A program made the position numbers and the translations under genes. Below are positions 57,931-64,000 of a stretch of 64,000 bases of DNA, piece after piece. The DNA comes from Diphasiastrum complanatum (lineage: Eukaryota > Streptophyta > Lycopodiopsida > Lycopodiales > Lycopodiaceae). How positions within the stretch are numbered: the stretch's first letter is position 1; each line of letters begins with the position of its first letter. The stretch lies in NCBI GenBank assembly GCA_029204225.1, contig CM055101.1:2470528-2534527 (forward strand), in the 5' to 3' direction. Under the pieces are notes generated by a model. That model was given only the letters and a program-made list of their open reading frames with translations. It was not told the DNA's origin and made no database searches.

Positions 57931-59371
57931 GACAGTTGGAAATAAAGCCCATAGTGTCTCCTTGGTGAATGACTAATTTCTATATCAAGATTCTTCCTGC
58001 ACGTTTATTGATCGTTGATCTAGGGTCTGGTGAAACCAATATTGGTTTTACGTCTGCTCATCTGATACCTACAAGAATCATAACTTAGACAACCAAATTA
58101 TTTGAAAAACGTCTACAACGGGCTTCCGGTTGATCTCCAGCAAAGGGTAACCAATTCTATCATATTTCAAGTTCAAATGTTAAGCTCAATAATTTGAAGA
58201 TCATTGAAGACTTGGCCATCTTCAAGAACTTCCACGAATTAGCATTTAGAACAACTCTGCAGAATTACACTAAGTGTCGCAATAGTTTGCAGAAATACAC
58301 TAAGTGTTGCAACTGTGTGCAGAAATGAATTATATTTTTAACAGTGTCGACTTTTTCGCATTTTCTCGAAATGCGATACTTCAACATAGTTCAACAAATC
58401 AACTATTTTTCAACGAAGTCGGCTTTTTCGCACTTTTTCGAAAAATGCGACACTTACCTTCAGCTTCTTTCTTTCCGTTTTTCGCAAAATCCCGAAGAGA
58501 GAGAAAAATCCCGACAGTCATCTATTTTCAACGAGGAACATTCTAGGCACTTCCCAGAATTTGTGAAGTGAGAGAAAGCCACTTCACATAAAATGTGAAG
58601 TGAGAGAAATTGCAACGTCCTCATCCGCATCAACATTCCCTGATTTGTTGACCGTATATACCATCATGTACTGTTGTCACACAAGCCAAATACTTCCAAG
58701 TACAACGACTTACCTAATTAGGTGACAAATATTTACTGCAGTTAATACATGGGTGAATTCTATAAATGGATCATCCGGGCACACTCTATGTGATGCTCCG
58801 TCCATGAGACGAATGATTTTGAGCCTCGCAGTTACGCCATCATTCTGGTTGTAACTGCTATTTTGTTGTGCTTCAGTGTAATATAGTAGCAGCATGCTTT
58901 TCTATATGTGTATAACATAGATGAATGTTTGTTGTGATTGGAATGCACTTCATTGTTATTTGATCACACTTGTTCACTCACTTTGATCAGAACACGGACG
59001 TCTACGACTCCTTAGTTTCTGATAAGACGATGGTTGTCTTTGACGCTTGAGAAACTTGTGTTGTCATACTGCTCTTTCAATCTATTTCAGAACTAAACTT
59101 TTAACTAGATCCAATTTTTTTCAATAATATCACACACAAACCATTTCTAATCTCTTCGGTGGACTGTACTCATTTCTTTTTTTGTAAGTATGAACTAATT
59201 TATAAGATCCTATTGGACAATAGAACACTTAAGCTATGATTATAATTAGCATAAACATTCCATTAGACTATTTTTGCATCTAGCAGCCCATTGTAGTGAG
59301 AGAGCTGTTCCACAAATATTCCTGCTCTCTTCTCCGTTCGCGTTCTCTATACTCTCTTGTCCCAATGGAGT
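57931..59371 (+). mobile_element. LTR-like span between two Copia interiors
   Basis: It begins after a purine tract (…AGTTGGAAATAAAGCCC) and ends before a primer site (59372). It could be one long LTR shared by two elements in tandem, or two truncated LTRs. Short internal duplications are visible: CACTAAGTGT(C/T)GCAA near 58270 and 58300, and CTTTTTCGCA near 58346 and 58432. Confidence 0.45.
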
Positions 59372-59765
59372 TGGTATCAGAGCGTTTTTTTAAATATAAA
59401 CCGAGAGATTAAGTTTGTTCCATTTATATTACTGTTAATATGTCTCATGTTGGTAGCTCTTCATTTTCATCATCCAACAAAGCTAGAATCATTGACAAGT
59501 TCAATGGTTCTAACTTCTACATATGGAAGTTAAAACTCCGGATGATGTTGATAGATAGAGATCTTTGGGATGTAGTAGAAGGTTTTGACCTGAAATCATA
59601 AGATGGTGATCAAGCAAAGGCCTGGAAGATCAAAGATCAGAAAGCCTTAGCATGTATCACATTCAATCTGGCCGACTCCCAAATATCCCATGTTACCACA
59701 TGCAAAACCTCTAAGGATGCACTCGTCGTAGGACAATGCATGTTGCCAAGGAACAAGCATTAGGA
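59372..59765 (+). mobile_element. Copia primer site and gag start, truncated
   Basis: TGGTATCAGAGC is at 59372-59383. Gag starts at the ATG 59440 (…DKFNGSNFYIWKLKLRMMLI), has a TAA near 59599 and continues KDQKALACITFNL to about 59765. Unrelated sequence follows. Confidence 0.75.
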
Positions 59766-59959
59766 AACCCAACTTGTTTCCAAGAAACACAACTTGTCTC
59801 CAAGAAACACAAAGTAATTCGGACGGTCAAAATTGTGATCCTGATGGAACTTAGTAGCTAATGGGTGATGAGGAGGTTCCACTCTCACTTCTACTTAAAG
59901 AGACCATTTTTCTTGTATTTGCATCATTTGAATTAGTATTAAAACTCTATTCATTTGTG

Positions 59960-59965
<6 letters not shown>

Positions 59966-60016
<51 letters not shown>
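59966..60016 (+). repeat. (CT)n microsatellite within a pyrimidine-rich tract
   Basis: A perfect CT run, followed by TC/TTC-rich sequence to about 60190. Confidence 0.95.
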
Positions 60017-60019
<3 letters not shown>

Positions 60020-60387
60020 TCTTTTCCCATATCCTTCTCCTCTTTCTCTCTTCCCCCTCTCTGTCCTCTCTCCTTTCCCCATATCGTTCTCCTCTTTCTC
60101 TCCCCATCTCCTTCTACTCTTCTTCCTCCACTTCCTCTCTCCCTCCATTCTCCTCTCTTCTTCTTCTTCTCTTCCAACTCTCTCCTTGTGCATGATAGTG
60201 ATTTGTTAATGATGTGTGAATGTGTTTAAGATTTCTTGGTGTTTTTTGCAAGCTTTGTACGAGTATCTAGAATGCTAGTTTAATGCAGGAAACCATCTCC
60301 AAGGCTCCTAGTTGAATAAGACCCGACTCGCCATTGTACTACACATGAAACCAAGCCAGTTCCTTTCGGAGGAAGTAGGCATAACAT

Positions 60388-60405
60388 TGGCGCCGTCGCC
60401 GGGGA
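60388..60405 (+). promoter_or_regulatory. Gypsy primer-binding site (tRNA-Asp type)
   Basis: TGGCGCCGTCGCCGGGGA differs at one base from the site at 15656. It is preceded by an LTR-like end ACAT. The presumed LTR lies to its left and contains the CT-rich tract. Confidence 0.75.
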
Positions 60406-60510
60406 GCCAAATGGCTCTTCCTCTCACTATTCTAGCTTTTTGGGCATTTCTCTACTCTCCTTTTTTTGCTCACTATTGTTGGTTTTTTGCTGTCCGCTAG
60501 TCTATCTCTG

Positions 60511-60875
60511 TGCATAACTTTGAAAATTTTCCTACACTTCTAGAAATGCCATCTTAGTTTGCCCTCTTCACTAAAGACTCTCCTAATCTTGATCTATCAC
60601 ATATCCAAGGGGTGAACCTAGATCATAACATATCAAAAAGTTATTGCATTTTGAAAACTGGCACTTATACTAATTTGCAGAGTTACTATCTGTGACAATT
60701 TCTTGCCAGTTTGTGCATAACTTTGGAAATTTCCCTACACTTCCAGAGATGCCATCTTAGTTCACCCTCTTCACTGAAGACTCTCCTAATCTTGCTCTAT
60801 CACATATCCAAGGGGAAAACCTAGATCATTATAGCTCAAAAAGTATTGCATTTTGAACATTGGCACTTGCTCCAA
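60511..60875 (+). repeat. Tandem duplication, period 203 bp
   Basis: The block starting TGCATAACTTTG(A/G)AAATTT recurs at 60511 and 60714, with TCTATCACATATCCAAGGGG in both copies. It lies in the leader after the Gypsy primer site. A C/T-rich degenerate stretch follows to about 61250, with no supported gene. Confidence 0.8.
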
Positions 60876-61498
60876 ATTTTTCATATTCCCCAACTTGTAC
60901 ATTCCCAAGTTTTATAAACTCAGCCACTTTTTCACTTTCCCAAATTTTCCACTTTCTCAAACTTCTATGCCTTCCCATAAATAAAAAACAATTGCTTTTC
61001 CCAACTTCCACTTTCCCAAACATTTTACTTTCCAAATTTTTTTTCACTTTTTTCAACTTTTCTGAATCCCAAATCTGGTAGACATTTTGTGAATCCCAAA
61101 TCTGCTAGACTTGTGAATCCTAGATTTACATCAATTCCTATCATCACAATTCTTGCTTTTCCAAAATACCCAAGATTCCCACATTTTACGACTCCCAAAA
61201 TCCCAAAAATTCCAAGTTCCCCTATAGACTCCCTTTTGTTTATTCTACTTACAAGAGGTTTTGTTGAAATTGATAATCCAAATCAAAGCCAAAATTAGCA
61301 GTTTTTTGGAAACTAGTAAATTTTGTGTAGCGAGGTGGATTTGATAGCTATCCTCAAAATTTTTGGTCCAGATCTTGTTGTGGGCTGTAGGGACCCTTTT
61401 CACACGTGTGAGGCTGTACAACTCCGATTTTGGACTGAATTAGAGGCAGCATCGGCCAGCTCATCGTCAGGTTCAGTTGCAATCTCCTTTCCCTTTAT

Positions 61499-62195
61499 TC
61501 AAGACACATGATCTGCCATGTAGTGTTGTTTTCCCTTGTGAACCACTATCCAAAAATCAGATTCCAACAACAGAAGTAGCCATCTGGTGATTCTTCCGGT
61601 GTTGCAAGTTTTATTAACGAGATAGAGCAAGGGTTGATGGTCTGTATAAAAAACAAAATGTGTGGCCATCAGGTAGTGTCGAAATTTCTTAACTGCATAG
61701 ATCGTTGCCAGTGCTTCTCGCTCTATGGTTGAATAAATCATTTCTGTATCACTGAGTTGTCGGCTTGCAAATCGGATTGGAAAATCCTTTTTGTGTTCAC
61801 CTGCCTGGGTTAAAACTGCTCTAACTGCATACTTTGATGCGTCCGTATGCACATGAAACTCAATGGACCAATTGGGTGGGCGTAAGATTGGTGCTGAAAC
61901 CAATGCATCCTTAAGATTTTGGAAAGTCTTTAGGGCTTTCTCGTTCCAATGTGGATCCGTTGTGAGTTTGTAAATTGGTCGGGCTAACTCCATAATAGTT
62001 AGCATGACCCATGAAGATGTATACTTCAAGGATCGTCCCTGGTGGTGGTAGATCAACAATGATCCTGATCTTTGATAGGTTTGTGGTGACCCCGTGTCTT
62101 GACACTATATGGCTGAGAATCAAGCCATGTGTCACCCAAAATTGACATTTTTCTGGATTCAAGGAAATCTGGAAGTCGTAGCATTTTTGTAGCAC
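61499..62195 (-). mobile_element. Gypsy RT end and RNase H fragment
   Basis: The minus strand reads RT thumb sequence (62195-61911; ISLNPEKCQFWV, GLILSHIVSRHG, KIRIIVDLPPP) and, after a shift, RNase H (NEKALKTFQNLKDALVSAP, VHTDASKYAVRAVLTQ, SRQLSDTEMIYSTIEREALA, YTDHQPLLYL). RNase H catalytic D (TDAS), E (EREAL) and D (TDHQ) are kept. The catalytic RT palm is missing. Confidence 0.85.
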
Positions 62196-62873
62196 TTTTC
62201 ACTCTAACTCTACTCTTCCTAAACTAACTTCATCATGATTTTGGGTGAAGAGAGAGGATAGAATAGAAGAGGAAGAAGAAGGAGAAGAGAGAAAGAGAGA
62301 GAAATGAGATGGAGGTTAGCTCAAATGCTGAATTTCATTGCATATGGAAAAAACCTTAACTACCATAAACCAAAAAGCATGGGAAATGAAAATAACAAGC
62401 AATCATGACAATAGCATAAGCAAGAGTGATTAGCAAATGAGGATACTTGAGCTCTCAAAATGATAGAGTCTCCTCCTCTCTATTAAGCATGAAAATAGTG
62501 TACAAATGGTGTCTTTTTATAAAATGGGGAAGGCCCTTGCCCCAAAATCCTATTGGCTAATATTTACAATGATCCTATCCATTCATCTTGGACCTAACTT
62601 TATCCAAGGGTCCACAAAAAATACATTGAAATTCACAAGATTCATGTGAGTCCCAATTTGAACCCAACTCTAAAAAGTAATCTTCTAAGTTTAAAAATGA
62701 CTTTGGGCCTCTAGTTTTATTTTAATACAAAGGCCCAAGTTTATTTTATTCTATTTACACTTAAACTTGCATGCTCATTGGGCCATGGGCTTACGCGCGC
62801 AGGATGCCATGCCCTCGCAACACACTTTATTGGTCAAATTTATTATTTACAATTCGTTGGGAATACCCCCAAT
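62196..62873 (-). mobile_element. Gypsy LTR (copy 4)
   Basis: The minus strand starts near 62873 (TATTGGGGGTATTCCCAACG) and follows copies 1 and 2 through TGTTGCGAGGGCATGGC, GGCCCAATGAGC, ATTAGCCAATAGGATTTTGG and a CT-rich end. It leads directly into mid-RT sequence at 62195, so the part between LTR and RT is deleted. Confidence 0.75.
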
Positions 62874-64000
62874 AATGATGGCCCATGCTTCTCTTCCAAA
62901 GAAGTTTTGGACAGAAGCTATCACTACGGCTGCCTATTTGTAGAATCGATCCATCACTAAGGCCCTGAATGGAAAGACACCTTATGAGGTGTGGACTGGA
63001 TTGAAACCATCACTCAAAATTATTTGAGTTTATGGTTGCATTGCCTACACTCAGATCCCTACTGATCTAAGAAAAAAACTGGACAACAAAAACATAAAAT
63101 CGATTTTCATTGGCTACTCCCTAGATCACAAGGCATTCAAACTCTACAACCTGAAAAATAAGAAGACCTTCACGAGCATGGATGTCATATTCATGGAAGA
63201 CCAATTATTCAATCACAAGGGGAAAGCTCCGGAAAAATCCGACCCAAGGATCGAACAGTTAAAATTTGATCCAAGTGTCAAAAATTCAAAATTCGATCCA
63301 AGTATCAAAAATAGCTCAAGGATAAAAAATCAGAAACTTGATACTGACTCAGAAAATGAGTTGAAATCTCAACATATCAAACAACATCAAAGGATCGAAT
63401 TTCAACCCAGAAAATCGAGTCGATCCATACAGCCTCCATCTCGATTCATGGATGATCCGGCCTGTTATTTTGTGTAGGAACCAAACACAGTTCATGAGAC
63501 AATGTCAACACCCAATGCTGACTAGTGGAAAGCAACCATAGATGCAGAATTTGATTCTCTGATCGAGAATCAAATGTGGACTATGACTGAGCTACCAAAG
63601 GATCAAAATCCGATCCCATGCAAATGGTTGTTCAAAGTGAAGTATGATACTGAAGAAAAAATAAATCGATACAAGGCCAGATTGGTAGCCAAAGGCTTCT
63701 CTTAGATTTCGGTTATGGATTATTCAAAACCTTTAGTCCTATGGTAAAGCATGTTTCAATTTGTTTACTTCTCTCCTATGCAGATGCAGCAGATCTTGAA
63801 GTTCACCAGAGAGATGTCCAAACTGCATTCTTCAATGGCACCATTGAAGAGGAGACCTACATGTCCCAGCCAAAAGGATACGAGCTAAGAGCAAGGAGCA
63901 CCTACTGTGCAAAATTCATAAAGGTCTATATGGTCTAAAACAGTCTCCAAGAGCCTGGTTTTAAAAAATTAATGCTTTCTTAATTGAGAATGGTTTTACT
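62874..64000 (+). mobile_element. Copia integrase end and RT start (runs off right edge)
   Basis: Frame-broken integrase C-terminus (PKKFWTEAITTAAYL, NGKTPYEVWTGLKPS, SIFIGYSLDHKAFKLYN). A linker at 63178-63477 contains a short repeated KFDPS(V/I)KN unit. RT follows (CKWLFKVKYD, INRYKARLVAKGF, VHQRDVQTAFFNGTIEEE). Stops lie near 62941, 63026, 63476 and 63703. The catalytic RT box lies beyond the window. Confidence 0.8.

Overview
This is land-plant nuclear DNA. The evidence is a pentatricopeptide-repeat (PPR) gene ending in a DYW deaminase domain, tRNA-Met primer-binding sites on Copia elements, tRNA-Asp-type sites on Gypsy elements, short GT-AG introns and long CT/GA microsatellites. The near-identical PPR triplets and the density of nested, decayed elements would suit a fern or other large seed-free plant genome, but the sequence does not prove a lineage. 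I found no tRNA, rRNA or CRISPR array.

Region 1-8 kb is not ordinary retrotransposon sequence and is the most interesting part. A three-exon gene of unknown function enters from the left (to 1343). Next, behind a TATA box, is a reading frame (1792-2982) that starts with the exact first eight residues of histone H3 (ARTKQTAR) and ends with a complete, gap-free H3 histone fold. About 290 residues of SR-rich, Gln-rich and Pro-rich sequence lie between them, and one in-frame TAG interrupts the frame. Facing it on the minus strand are an unrecognised, frame-broken gene (3577-5073, with its own TATA box) and a multi-exon gene resembling a transposon-associated RNase H-like/zinc-ribbon family (5279-8014). 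A GC-rich foldback (3234-3454) lies between the convergent genes. I infer a large composite mobile element, or a gene cluster, carrying a histone H3-derived gene.

Region 8-31.6 kb is a nest of LTR-retrotransposon remnants. They include a structurally complete but decayed Copia element (19286-23917; LTRs of 755 and 751 bp; 5-bp target duplication ATTTT) inserted into an LTR fragment of a Gypsy family that has three other copies here. There is also a longer Copia pol (26578-29990), Gypsy gag fragments, and one non-retroviral broken gene of unknown function (24720-25671).

Region 33.1-36.3 kb holds the best host gene: a minus-strand, three-exon PPR-DYW gene. Its upstream exons encode a PDF-like motif resembling that of plant organellar single-stranded-DNA-binding (OSB) proteins. 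Three of its PLS repeat blocks are a tandem 303-bp repeat.

Region 36.9-45 kb is more Copia material, including two truncated elements joined head to head at about 41.2 kb and a 25-base G run. Region 45-56 kb is microsatellite-rich. It contains a minus-strand LINE (48559-51373) split by a Copia RNase H fragment, and five 3' exons of a conserved plant gene (54033-55000). Region 56.3-64 kb contains a short hairpin repeat, Copia pol/LTR/gag junctions, a Gypsy primer-binding site, a Gypsy RT-RNase H fragment with its LTR, and a Copia integrase-RT fragment running off the right edge.
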